The notes beneath the pieces were generated by a model. That model did not search any database and was not told the origin of the DNA. It was given only the letters and a program-made list of their open reading frames with translations. Of a stretch of 64,000 bases of DNA, positions 20,173-29,107 are shown in pieces. Position numbers and translations under genes: made by a program. The stretch covers positions 1 through 64,000 of the forward strand of contig NZ_CALAEQ010000099.1 of the NCBI RefSeq assembly GCF_937891065.1. The letters are read 5' to 3'. Numbering within the stretch: position 1 is the stretch's first letter; each line of letters starts with the position of its first letter. Source of the stretch: an uncultured Lutibacter sp. GTDB lineage: Bacteria; Bacteroidota; Bacteroidia; Flavobacteriales; Flavobacteriaceae.

Positions 20173-20333
20173 AATTTTTATTTTAAATTAATCACTTCAT
20201 TTTAATTCCTTTTTAAAGAAATCTAGAAAATGGTTATAAACAATCTGATAGCATTCCTTTATTATTTCATTAATTTGAATCATCAGACAACTTAAATCCA
20301 TTGTTGTTTAAGTCTTAATTTATGTTACATTGG

Positions 20334-20783
20334 TCAATTAAGGTTATTCTCAGAACCTTTCATTGCATAAACAACACTATCAAATACTCCATGGACTGAA
20401 CTAAAAATTTGATATTCTATATTGTTTCTGTTATATATAAAATATCCATCTCCAATTTTCAGAGAAACATTTTTATTTACAAATACACTATTACCCATTC
20501 CTCCATAATAAAAGTCAAAAAGAATTTTATCTGTTTTTATATCATTGTGCTTATATGTATTTTGGTGTTTAAACAATAGTCGCTCTGCACCTAAATATGT
20601 ATTTTCATCCGAGAATAAACTTGTTTCATAACAAACTAGTTGTCCAGCTTTAATAAGGTAAATCGTAATTCCTCCTGAATTTCCCATAGCGCCACTTCCT
20701 GCAACTTCCGCATAAATAATTTCATCAGCTAAAACTGTATCAAGTACATCTATTGATAATTTTGTCATTATTGGTTCAATCAT
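20334..20783 (-). CDS. Hypothetical protein
   Basis: This 149-residue protein has no signal peptide or membrane span and was not recognised. It starts at an ATG (20783); a second Met is at residue 6. Notable stretches are YAEVAGSGAMGNSGGITIYLI and FDFYYGGMGNSVFVNKN, both rich in Gly and aromatic residues and suggestive of a compact beta-rich fold. It is followed on the same strand by the 41-aa gene and preceded by two exported proteins, all between the PUL terminator and the left att site, so it is accessory cargo. Confidence 0.6.
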   Translation of the reverse strand: MIEPIMTKLSIDVLDTVLADEIIYAEVAGSGAMGNSGGITIYLIKAGQLVCYETSLFSDENTYLGAERLLFKHQNTYKHNDIKTDKILFDFYYGGMGNSVFVNKNVSLKIGDGYFIYNRNNIEYQIFSSVHGVFDSVVYAMKGSENNLN

Positions 20784-20936
20784 AGCTATTTCTTTTTAAT
20801 ATTATTAATTTGTACAGACAAACTCTTTTGTATATAGCTTAATCACACTGACATAGTAATAATTAAGTATGAGAAACTTACTGCATTGAAACCTTAATGA
20901 ACCTTACTTAAGCTTAGTTTTTGTTTGATGAGATTT

Positions 20937-21218
20937 TTAAAAATAATAACGTTTATTATTTGGGTTTTTAACGTATTTCCTGCTATTATCCCATTTCACA
21001 TAAGTTGTATACCAATATCCCTGATACTCTATTTCTATATCCGAAATATCCCCATAAGCATCTATAGTATACCTAATTGGAGAACTTGTTCCATCACTAT
21101 GATAACCTGTTGTGTAATTCCAAGAAGTTGAATATTCAGTTTTAAAACTTTTTGATTCTACGTTTCCATATGAAATACTGCTGAATGCTAAAAACAATGT
21201 AAATAATAATATTCTCAT
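20937..21218 (-). CDS. Small exported protein of unknown function
   Basis: This 93-residue protein begins with a clear signal peptide (MRILLFTLFLAFSSISYG). The mature 75 residues are unusually rich in Tyr and Trp (SWNYTTGYHSDG, YQGYWYTTYVKWDN) and have no cysteine. It may bind carbohydrate or another surface, but that is a guess. It lies 62 bp after the next upstream gene and probably shares its transcript. Confidence 0.6.
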   Translation of the reverse strand: MRILLFTLFLAFSSISYGNVESKSFKTEYSTSWNYTTGYHSDGTSSPIRYTIDAYGDISDIEIEYQGYWYTTYVKWDNSRKYVKNPNNKRYYF

Positions 21219-21280
21219 AATTAATTAATTTTAAACACCTACTCTAATTAAAGGTTTTCAGTTTCCCCTTGTAAAAATCA

Positions 21281-22003
21281 CTATTCATCAAAAAAGAAAT
21301 CGTGAATTTTAATAATCTCACTTCTTCCTATTTGCACTAAATCTCTAGTTTCTTTAAGAAAAATTCCTAGTGATCGTTCATTATAAATAAATTTCATTTC
21401 ATCTGAGTAATCTGTAACCACATACATATCACCTCCTAATTTATAAAATGGAATATCTAAATCTCCTTTTCCCTTTACTCCTTTATTTACAATTTTACCA
21501 GCAATCAAAGCTTCTTTTATATGACTTTCATTCACTTGACCTGAAGCAACTTTCACATATGAAGTCATCATTTTCAGCCATTCTGGGCTATCTATAAGCA
21601 TCCAATTAACTTTAGAGAAATCTATACCTTGATCATTTATCCAACCACGACTAGTAAATCCAAATAACACTTGTTTTTTACCATCAAGTTCTGGTTTATC
21701 CATTGGTTTAAACTCCTGAATATTAAACAGTATAACAGATACTGAAGACATATCTTTTAACTTTTTTCCTTCAAAATCCAGTGTTTTTAATGAAAAGCTA
21801 GTCATTGCAGGTTGATTTGCTAATACCCACTGTGTTGCAGTAAGTTCAGCTTGTTCCTGCATTTGTTTAACAGCGGCTATCCCTGCACCTATAGCAAGTA
21901 ATCCTCCTGCAACAGCTGCAATTGCGGCTCCATCTTTTTGGGCTGTAGCTTGTTTAGGAATTAAAATTGATACAATAACAAGTAATAAAATAATTCTTTT
22001 CAT
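21281..22003 (-). CDS. Exported protein of unknown function with glycine/alanine hydrophobic segment
   Basis: This 240-residue protein has a signal peptide (1-21, ending KQATAQ) followed at once by a Gly/Ala-rich hydrophobic stretch (GAAIAAVAGGLLAIGAGIAAV). That stretch could insert in a membrane or be a second hydrophobic signal. The rest is a soluble domain (YKLGGDMYVVTDYSDEMKF, FIYNERSLGIFLKETRDLVQI) that was not recognised. It heads the small group of unknown genes at the left end of the element. Confidence 0.6.
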   Translation of the reverse strand: MKRIILLLVIVSILIPKQATAQKDGAAIAAVAGGLLAIGAGIAAVKQMQEQAELTATQWVLANQPAMTSFSLKTLDFEGKKLKDMSSVSVILFNIQEFKPMDKPELDGKKQVLFGFTSRGWINDQGIDFSKVNWMLIDSPEWLKMMTSYVKVASGQVNESHIKEALIAGKIVNKGVKGKGDLDIPFYKLGGDMYVVTDYSDEMKFIYNERSLGIFLKETRDLVQIGRSEIIKIHDFFFDE

Positions 22004-22433
22004 TTCTTTTTTTTAATTTTCTACTCTTATGGATTTTCAAATTCCTCCCCGTTTATTAAAGTGGTTTCTGGACTCCACTATTATATATAACCCAACAGAA
22101 ATTATCAAAGAGATTTACTCTTTATGTTTTAACAAAAAAGAAAAGGAATTGTAGCAATTTTTTCATAGGGTTTCATAACAACTTTAAAACTAAGTAGTTT
22201 AAGTGTAAAATATGATGATAATTATCACACACTCAAATTTAGCCTGAATTAATAATTATACTTTACGGAAATCCGTAATGTTTTAATAAAATTTAGGAAG
22301 ATTTTAATAAAAAACCCACTTCTTCGAGAGGTGGGTAAATTGCTATGAAAAAGATGTAGGAAAAATAACCTACGTTTTATAAATTTCAATTAGCTTAAAG
22401 TAATTATTAAATCTTAATTCGGTGTTTTTGATA
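22004..22433. other. Intergenic stretch between unknown cargo and PUL
   Basis: These 430 bp hold the PUL terminator at 22309-22336 and otherwise no gene. The upstream part probably contains the promoter for the gene at 21281-22003, but no clear box was found. Confidence 0.5.
22309..22336 (-). terminator. Terminator of the PUL operon
   Basis: On the minus strand ACCCAC pairs with GTGGGT around a CG-containing loop and is followed by T6. It lies about 100 bp after the stop of the MFS transporter gene. Confidence 0.75.
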
Positions 22434-23885
22434 TTACTTTTTAGCAAAAACTGATTCCATTTCTTCCAAAGTTTTCCCTTTGGTTTCTGGAATGAATTTC
22501 CATACAAATACAATGATTAGAATGATAAATCCTGAAAATATAAAATATGGTAGTGCATTGTTCCAAACTCCACCTTTAATCTGTAATTTATTTACATCGC
22601 TTTCTACAATTATAGGGAAAGTTTGGGAAACAAAATAGTTAGCCATCCATTGTCCCGCAACAGCTATAGATAAAGCAACACTGCGTATTTTATTTGGGAA
22701 AATCTCTGATAAAATTACCCAAACCACAGGTCCCATTGACATAGCAAATGATGCAATAAAAATTAAAATACCAACTAAACTAATAATTCCTTCTGAAGAA
22801 GATATTGTAGGCATTCCTGCTGAATTTAATTGAGAATAATCACTAAAATATAAGGTGAATCCCATCATTAAAAAACCAATTAACATCCCAAAACCACCTA
22901 TCATAAGTAATGGTTTTCTTCCAAATTTATCAACAGTAAACATTGCTATAAATGTAAATACTAAATTAACTGTTGCTAATAATATTTGCTGTAATAATAT
23001 ATCTTCCTTACCAAACCCTAATGCTTGTTCAAAAATATCGGCGCCATAATATAACACAGCGTTTATTCCTGTGAATTGTTGTAATACTGAAAGTATTGTA
23101 CCAATAATTATAATTGGAAGAAAAGATTTAGAGAATATTGAAACTTTTACTGTTTTACCTTCACTTTGAATAGACTCTTTAATTTCAATAAATTCTTGAT
23201 TTCCAATTTCTTCTCCATGAATTTTGGTTAACACATCTTTAGCTTCATTCTCTTTTCCTTTCATCATTAACCAACGTGGACTTTTAGGGACAAAAAATAA
23301 CAGTGATAGAAATAAGAACGCTGGTATTAATTCAGACCAAAACATGTATCTCCAACCCATAGAAATATTTTCACTCTCAGTCATACCATTTCCAATAAAA
23401 TAAGTAGCTAAAAACACCGCAAAAAATCCAATTACTATGGCTAACTGATAAAAAGTAACTAGGGTCCCTCTCTTGTTTGCAGGGGCAATTTCAGCAATAT
23501 ACATTGGTGCATTCATAGATGCCATACCAATAGCAATACCTCCCAATATTCTAAAAAACACCATTAGTGAAATTGATTCTGGTAATATACTTGGTAAACC
23601 CGATCCCCAAGCTGAAATAGCAAACAAAATCGCTGCTATAATTAATGATTTTTTACGACCAATAGATTTGCTCAATATACCAGAGCATGCTGCTCCAGCT
23701 AAAGCCCCAATCAAAGCACTACTAACAATAAATCCTTTTAATGCACCTGTTAACTCAAAATATTTTGAAAAATAAAACTGAGTTCCGTTTATTACTCCTG
23801 TGTCATAACCAAATAATAAACCTCCTAAGGTTATAACTATAGTAATAAAGTAAATGTTTATTCTTTTGTTTGATGAATTGTTCAT
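22434..23885 (-). CDS. MFS sugar-porter family transporter
   Basis: This 483-residue, 12-span inner-membrane protein belongs to the sugar-porter branch of the major facilitator superfamily (proton-coupled uptake of hexoses or pentoses). Family signatures are FGYDTGVINGTQ in the first span, SIGRKKSL after span 2, KSPRWLMMKGKENEA in the centre, QQFTGINAVLYYGADIF in span 7, and the C-terminal PETKGKTLEEME. It is the last gene of the PUL, 5 bp after the glycosidase gene, so its likely job is to bring the released glucose or short glucan across the inner membrane. The exact sugar cannot be read from sequence. Confidence 0.9.
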   Translation of the reverse strand: MNNSSNKRINIYFITIVITLGGLLFGYDTGVINGTQFYFSKYFELTGALKGFIVSSALIGALAGAACSGILSKSIGRKKSLIIAAILFAISAWGSGLPSILPESISLMVFFRILGGIAIGMASMNAPMYIAEIAPANKRGTLVTFYQLAIVIGFFAVFLATYFIGNGMTESENISMGWRYMFWSELIPAFLFLSLLFFVPKSPRWLMMKGKENEAKDVLTKIHGEEIGNQEFIEIKESIQSEGKTVKVSIFSKSFLPIIIIGTILSVLQQFTGINAVLYYGADIFEQALGFGKEDILLQQILLATVNLVFTFIAMFTVDKFGRKPLLMIGGFGMLIGFLMMGFTLYFSDYSQLNSAGMPTISSSEGIISLVGILIFIASFAMSMGPVVWVILSEIFPNKIRSVALSIAVAGQWMANYFVSQTFPIIVESDVNKLQIKGGVWNNALPYFIFSGFIILIIVFVWKFIPETKGKTLEEMESVFAKK

Positions 23886-23890
23886 TATAC

Positions 23891-26545
23891 TTATATTTTT
23901 ATCAATCTTAAATAATCAATCATTGCCTTGTTTATAGCTACATTCATATTGATATTCCAATCTTCAAATGTTATGTTTATTGTATTATCTCCCTTTTTAA
24001 AATTAATTTTATATGAATTAGAATACCCCCAATCTGACCATTCATCCAATCCTCTTTGAGGTAAAACTATAGCACCTAAATAATTATCATTAACATACAG
24101 TGATCTGCTGGTGCATTTATTGTCTGTATTCCATGGGCCACTCCCATTTGAATATTTAAAATCCAGATAATAATCTCCTGATTGTTCCATAGGGATATTT
24201 ATTGTAAAGTTTTTATTTTTAGTATTTGAAAACTCAACAAATCCATTTCCACTAAAATTGATATAATTCAACGCTGATTTTTCAACAAAATCTTCAATTT
24301 CAAATAGTACAGGCTTATTTTTATTTATCAAAATAGGTTCGCTAACAAATGATTCTAAACCAAATTTATCGACTGAACTAACAGCGTATTCTGCTATATC
24401 TTGCAGATCAATACTATATGATTCTAAGTCTATATTATTTATTAATTTTCCGTTTTTATAAATATTGTACGATTTTGCTCCCTCAATTGAATTCCAAATC
24501 AAATTGTGGTTATTTAATGATACTTTGGGGGCTGCAGGTGAAAATTTATTATCTACTAAATTTATACCATCCTTTGAAAAATCATTATTCATCATTTCAA
24601 TTTTCAATTCATGTGTACCTCTAGTTACCCCAAGAATTATTGCTTTCTCTACTTTTTCATTATCCAAATAAACCGAAGCTATTTTATTTCCAAACCCTTC
24701 TACAGTAATATTTAAAATAGCATCTCGGTACTTGAAATTATTCAATGTTCTTTTGCCTCCATAATTTCTAGGTATTACAGGATTAAACTCAAGATGATCT
24801 TCTTCAAATTGCATCCCTAAAAAGACTCTGTAAACCATGGCTAAATTTCCAGCCATACTCCATAACATTCTATGTGAATTTATCTCCGTCCCTTTAAAAT
24901 CACCATTATCTGCTACCATATTTTCATAATTTGTCAAATACAACCCTGCTGCTCTATAAATAGAGGCCAGACCATGATTTAAAACCTTTTCATTTCCAGC
25001 TTTGGCAGCTGCTAAATTCCAATAAGACTGTACAAATGGCCATATACCATTGTTGTGATAAGGGGGAATTGATGGAATTTGAGGATAAATACAAGTCGCA
25101 CCAAATTCAGTTAGTGGTGAGTTTTGAATAATTGATTTTGCTCTTTGATTGTCTGCAACGCCAAAGATTACTGCAAGTGACTCTCCTAAAGCCTCATATC
25201 TTTTTGAAGGTATTAAAAAATTTCTACCATAAAGATATTGTGCATAATAGCCTTCTTCTTTTATCCATAAATAGGTGTTTATTCCTTCTTTTATTTCTGA
25301 AGCAATTTTTTCATATTTAAATGAATCTTCACCAAGTATCTTAGCCATTTTTGATAAAATGATATGAGTTTGATAATGCACCACGTTTGTACCAAGATTT
25401 TGGGATACATATATATCTTTATTTGACATCCACTTTGGGTATGTTTGTTCTCTCCAATCTAAAAATGAAGATTCACCAGAATACATTCCAGTCTCTTTAG
25501 ATCTAATTATTTTATAATCATCATCGACGGTGTTTTTGATAATCACATAGACTTTTCTTAACCAGTTTATATCTCCAGTAGTTTTATAGATTTCCCAGGC
25601 TGCTAATGCCCATGTTGTCCTATCAGATGAAATAGGCCATGCACCACCAGAACCTGTATCCTGAATTATCCTATCTCTTTTTACTTTTTTTAATAAACTA
25701 ATTTTTGCTACCTCAGGTTCCAAATAAGCAAATGCTAAAAGTATGCTATAACTGATATCTCTAGTCCAAACACCACTCCATTTAGCTCCTGTTCTAAAAG
25801 TACTATCTGGTTCAATTGCCAACTTAGACTCTTCTAATGACATGTTGTACAATGCATCAACTATAGGCTGATCTGAAGAATATTTTGCTGAGTTAGATAA
25901 ATTCTCAGTAAGTTTCCATTCCTTTTCTTCATTTTTTAGTAGAGGGTTTAATATCAACGTAATTTCATAAATATTATCCTTATCCAAATCACTCATTTTT
26001 AACTTTCTTTCATCGAGATTTACAAAGTCCCACGTAAGAGGTAAAGCTCCTCCAGCTATATAGACTCCTTTAAAATCAGATTTTGCAATTTTAGAACCAT
26101 CTGCGCATTGATAATATCCTTTTTCTTTAAATTGGCTAAAAACAGGAGACATATCAAGTTTAAAAGTAAAATTATAATCAACAGGTAAAATACTTTCTTC
26201 ATTATTCATTTCTTCAATAAGAGGCTCCCCAAAAGAATATATTGCTGATTCTTTTTGATTTTTAATTAAAATCTGTCTATCAACTCCTTGAGCTAAATCA
26301 TTATCTTTTTCGTTAATACTAAATTTGAATGAAATAAGATTTGAATATGTTTGATTTTCTTGGCTTTTATAATTTGATTTTATATGATTTGATGAAATAA
26401 CTTTCGCTATATTATCTCCCTGAACAATTGAACTTTCATTCAACGTAAATTTCTTGGACTGATATAGCTTGTTATCTTTATTTATACAACTAGCAAAAAA
26501 AATAACCCCTAATAAATAGGCAAAGCTTGATTTTGAATACTTCAT
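23891..26545 (-). CDS. Lipoprotein six-hairpin glycosidase (family unassigned) with FN3 and C-terminal CBM
   Basis: This 884-residue protein has a lipobox (IFFASC, Cys20). After an N-terminal beta domain (about 60-210) comes an (alpha/alpha)6-type catalytic region (about 225-620) with WSGVWTRDISYSILLAF, GGAWPISSDRTTWALAAWE, SSFLDWREQTYP and NNGIWPFVQSYWNLAAAKAG. The WTRD motif recalls GH15 and related six-hairpin enzymes (GH63, GH78), but no family fits clearly by eye. An FN3-like domain (about 665-735) and a CBM35/CBM6-like binding module (about 745-884) complete it. In a PUL with GH66 and GH31 enzymes it may trim alpha-glucan ends or branches. It sits 2 bp after the GH31 gene. Confidence 0.75.
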   Translation of the reverse strand: MKYSKSSFAYLLGVIFFASCINKDNKLYQSKKFTLNESSIVQGDNIAKVISSNHIKSNYKSQENQTYSNLISFKFSINEKDNDLAQGVDRQILIKNQKESAIYSFGEPLIEEMNNEESILPVDYNFTFKLDMSPVFSQFKEKGYYQCADGSKIAKSDFKGVYIAGGALPLTWDFVNLDERKLKMSDLDKDNIYEITLILNPLLKNEEKEWKLTENLSNSAKYSSDQPIVDALYNMSLEESKLAIEPDSTFRTGAKWSGVWTRDISYSILLAFAYLEPEVAKISLLKKVKRDRIIQDTGSGGAWPISSDRTTWALAAWEIYKTTGDINWLRKVYVIIKNTVDDDYKIIRSKETGMYSGESSFLDWREQTYPKWMSNKDIYVSQNLGTNVVHYQTHIILSKMAKILGEDSFKYEKIASEIKEGINTYLWIKEEGYYAQYLYGRNFLIPSKRYEALGESLAVIFGVADNQRAKSIIQNSPLTEFGATCIYPQIPSIPPYHNNGIWPFVQSYWNLAAAKAGNEKVLNHGLASIYRAAGLYLTNYENMVADNGDFKGTEINSHRMLWSMAGNLAMVYRVFLGMQFEEDHLEFNPVIPRNYGGKRTLNNFKYRDAILNITVEGFGNKIASVYLDNEKVEKAIILGVTRGTHELKIEMMNNDFSKDGINLVDNKFSPAAPKVSLNNHNLIWNSIEGAKSYNIYKNGKLINNIDLESYSIDLQDIAEYAVSSVDKFGLESFVSEPILINKNKPVLFEIEDFVEKSALNYINFSGNGFVEFSNTKNKNFTINIPMEQSGDYYLDFKYSNGSGPWNTDNKCTSRSLYVNDNYLGAIVLPQRGLDEWSDWGYSNSYKINFKKGDNTINITFEDWNINMNVAINKAMIDYLRLIKI

Positions 26546-26547
26546 TT

Positions 26548-29052
26548 CTAATTATTTATTATAATTACTTGCTTCATTTTGTTATCAGGTAATTTTATAT
26601 ATAGAATTCCTTTTTTGGAATCGAAATTATACCCTGATACTTTAAAATCAAAATTTCTATTTTCAAAAAGCTTATTCCATTTATTTTTTTTGATTTTTTT
26701 ATCATTTAAAACTACAGATTTTGGCCTTTTACTTGTATGTATTTGTACCCAATAATTTCTATCTTCAGTATTAAAAAGCTCACTTATAGCTGGCTCATGA
26801 ATGATTAATTTTTCAAAATCTTTACTATCTTGATATTCTATTTTTGTTTTTGAAAATACATTCTTTTTATAATTATTCGTTTCTCCATCATCTTCATAAA
26901 TTATAAATGAAGTGTTATTGTTTTGTTTAGGATAAATATCCAAGATCAATGGATAATTTTTTTGAGCTCCTATAAATTGCATAACTGGCATCATAGGTAT
27001 TATAGAACCTTCCTTAATGAACATTGGAATGATGTCGATAGGTGTTTTATAAGAAATATAGGAAGAGCCTTCATATACTTTACTTGGATTATTGAAATCA
27101 ATCCAATTGCCTTTGGGTAGATATATATTTTTATTGATCTCACCTTCTTTAACAACCGGAGCAATGAGCAACTCTTTTCCTAATAAAAATTGATCATCAA
27201 TTTCAAAAGTTCTAGTATCTGAAGGGTATTCTAAAAATAATGCTCTCATTATAGGCAAGCCTGTATCATATGCTTCACGAGCATATGTATAGATATAAGG
27301 GTGTAATTTATACTTTAATTCAATTGCTTTTTTAGCAATAATTGTTTCTTTATCACCAAATAACCATGGCTCAACTGCATTGTTTCCTTCATGATGAGCA
27401 CGGCTTAATGGATTAAAAACACCAAATTGTAACCATCTAACATATAATTCAGAAAATTCTTCATAATCTGTTATATCTCCACAATACCCAGATATATCTG
27501 TTGTCCAAAAAGGAACTAAACCTAAACCTGCTGAAAGACCTAAAGGAATTTGATTTTCTAAATTAATCCAACCATTTAAAACATTACTTCCATTTCCGCT
27601 ATCTCCTGACCATCCAAAAGTATATCGTTGCATCCCAGCATATGCTGCTCTAGTCATTTGAAAAACACGTTGATTAGGATTGCGTTTCTCAAATTGTTCT
27701 GTTACAACCTTGTCCCATGTCAACCCATAAACATTATGTATCTCATCATGATTTCCTAAATAATGCTTCATATTTAATCTATCTGTACTTTCTTCATTAC
27801 TCCATGCAGGTTCACCCATATCTGTCCAAAAACCTTTTATTCCATCATCAATGGGTTTTTGTTGAAGTTCTCCCCACCAATCAGACACTTTTGGATTTGT
27901 AAAATCTACAACCCCAGCATTTCCTCCCCAAGGCCAAGGCATATCATAGCTTTTGTTTGTTCTTATATCAGCAACAAAATAATTATTTGCATTTGCATAA
28001 TCCCATTGATCTGTATTTGATTGTGATACTATTGGATCTTGAGAAACAATTACTTTAAATCCTTCAGTCAATAAATCAGATAACATCTTTTTTGGGTTGC
28101 TATATTTATCTTTGTGCCAATCAAAATTTTGCAGAGCATCAACCCATCCAATATCCTGATAAATAATATCACAAGGAATATTTCTCTCCCTATATTCTTT
28201 TGCAATTTCTCTAGTAAGTTTTTCTGTAGTTAGTAATCCTCGGCTTTGAGAAAATCCAAAAGCCCATTTTGGAGGAAGAATTGGTTGACCTGTTAATTGA
28301 ATATAAGATTTAAATATTTCCTTATAATTTTTACCATACATAAAATAATAAATAAAAGGTCCTCCTGGTGTTGAGAAAGAATAATATTCGTTTGATTCCT
28401 CTCCAAAATCAAATTTGGTTTTATACGTATTATCAAAAAATATTCCGTAGTTATAGTTGCTTACAAAAAATGGGATGCTTTTATAAAGAGGATCTTCTAT
28501 TTCTGAATAACACGGTTTATCACTATTCCACATTACATAAGATTTCCCTCTTCTATCCAAAGATCCAGTTTTCTCTCCTAATCCAAAAAAGTGTTCGTCC
28601 TGTCTCAAAACTTTTTTAGTAATTATATTGGAATCTTCATAGGAAAAACCCCCTTTAACTAAATCTCCTAAAATCAACTTTTGATATTTATCAAATATTT
28701 GGATATTAAACGGATTTTTTGACACACGAACTCTCAAATCACCTGTAAATATCTCAAATGCAGAACTAGAATCTTGAACTGATATTGTAATTGAATTGTC
28801 AAAATCTTCATTAATAACAGCAAATGATTCATTATTTCTTTCAAAATCTCCGTTTGGTGAAAACCAACATTTAATATTTTTAGAATCCAAGAATTTAAGA
28901 GCTATTTTTGCTCCATCATTGCATTTAAAAATGACGTTGTTGTCTATTTTTTCATAACTTTTACAAGATAAAACCTGTTTGTTTTGAGAATAAATCTGTA
29001 TTCCAATTAATAGAAATATGAAAATGCTATACGATTTTTTAAATTTAATCAT
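26548..29052 (-). CDS. GH31 alpha-glucosidase / alpha-glucan hydrolase
   Basis: This 834-residue exported enzyme (signal peptide 1-22) has the GH31 layout: N-terminal beta-sandwich, (beta/alpha)8 barrel and two C-terminal beta domains. The catalytic nucleophile is Asp411 in GFWTDMGEPAW and the acid/base is Asp484 in FGWSGDSG. PPKWAFGFSQSRG and IYQDIGWVD are further family motifs. GH31 members release glucose from alpha-linked ends or transfer glucosyl units. With a GH66 dextranase encoded 55 bp upstream, the likely substrate is isomaltooligosaccharide in the periplasm. GH31 partners are known in the dextran loci of Flavobacterium johnsoniae and Bacteroides. Confidence 0.93.
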   Translation of the reverse strand: MIKFKKSYSIFIFLLIGIQIYSQNKQVLSCKSYEKIDNNVIFKCNDGAKIALKFLDSKNIKCWFSPNGDFERNNESFAVINEDFDNSITISVQDSSSAFEIFTGDLRVRVSKNPFNIQIFDKYQKLILGDLVKGGFSYEDSNIITKKVLRQDEHFFGLGEKTGSLDRRGKSYVMWNSDKPCYSEIEDPLYKSIPFFVSNYNYGIFFDNTYKTKFDFGEESNEYYSFSTPGGPFIYYFMYGKNYKEIFKSYIQLTGQPILPPKWAFGFSQSRGLLTTEKLTREIAKEYRERNIPCDIIYQDIGWVDALQNFDWHKDKYSNPKKMLSDLLTEGFKVIVSQDPIVSQSNTDQWDYANANNYFVADIRTNKSYDMPWPWGGNAGVVDFTNPKVSDWWGELQQKPIDDGIKGFWTDMGEPAWSNEESTDRLNMKHYLGNHDEIHNVYGLTWDKVVTEQFEKRNPNQRVFQMTRAAYAGMQRYTFGWSGDSGNGSNVLNGWINLENQIPLGLSAGLGLVPFWTTDISGYCGDITDYEEFSELYVRWLQFGVFNPLSRAHHEGNNAVEPWLFGDKETIIAKKAIELKYKLHPYIYTYAREAYDTGLPIMRALFLEYPSDTRTFEIDDQFLLGKELLIAPVVKEGEINKNIYLPKGNWIDFNNPSKVYEGSSYISYKTPIDIIPMFIKEGSIIPMMPVMQFIGAQKNYPLILDIYPKQNNNTSFIIYEDDGETNNYKKNVFSKTKIEYQDSKDFEKLIIHEPAISELFNTEDRNYWVQIHTSKRPKSVVLNDKKIKKNKWNKLFENRNFDFKVSGYNFDSKKGILYIKLPDNKMKQVIIINN

Positions 29053-29107
29053 TTGATTGTGTTTACTTTAATACTATTTGCGATACTCCTCAAGAATAAT
29101 AAATTAG

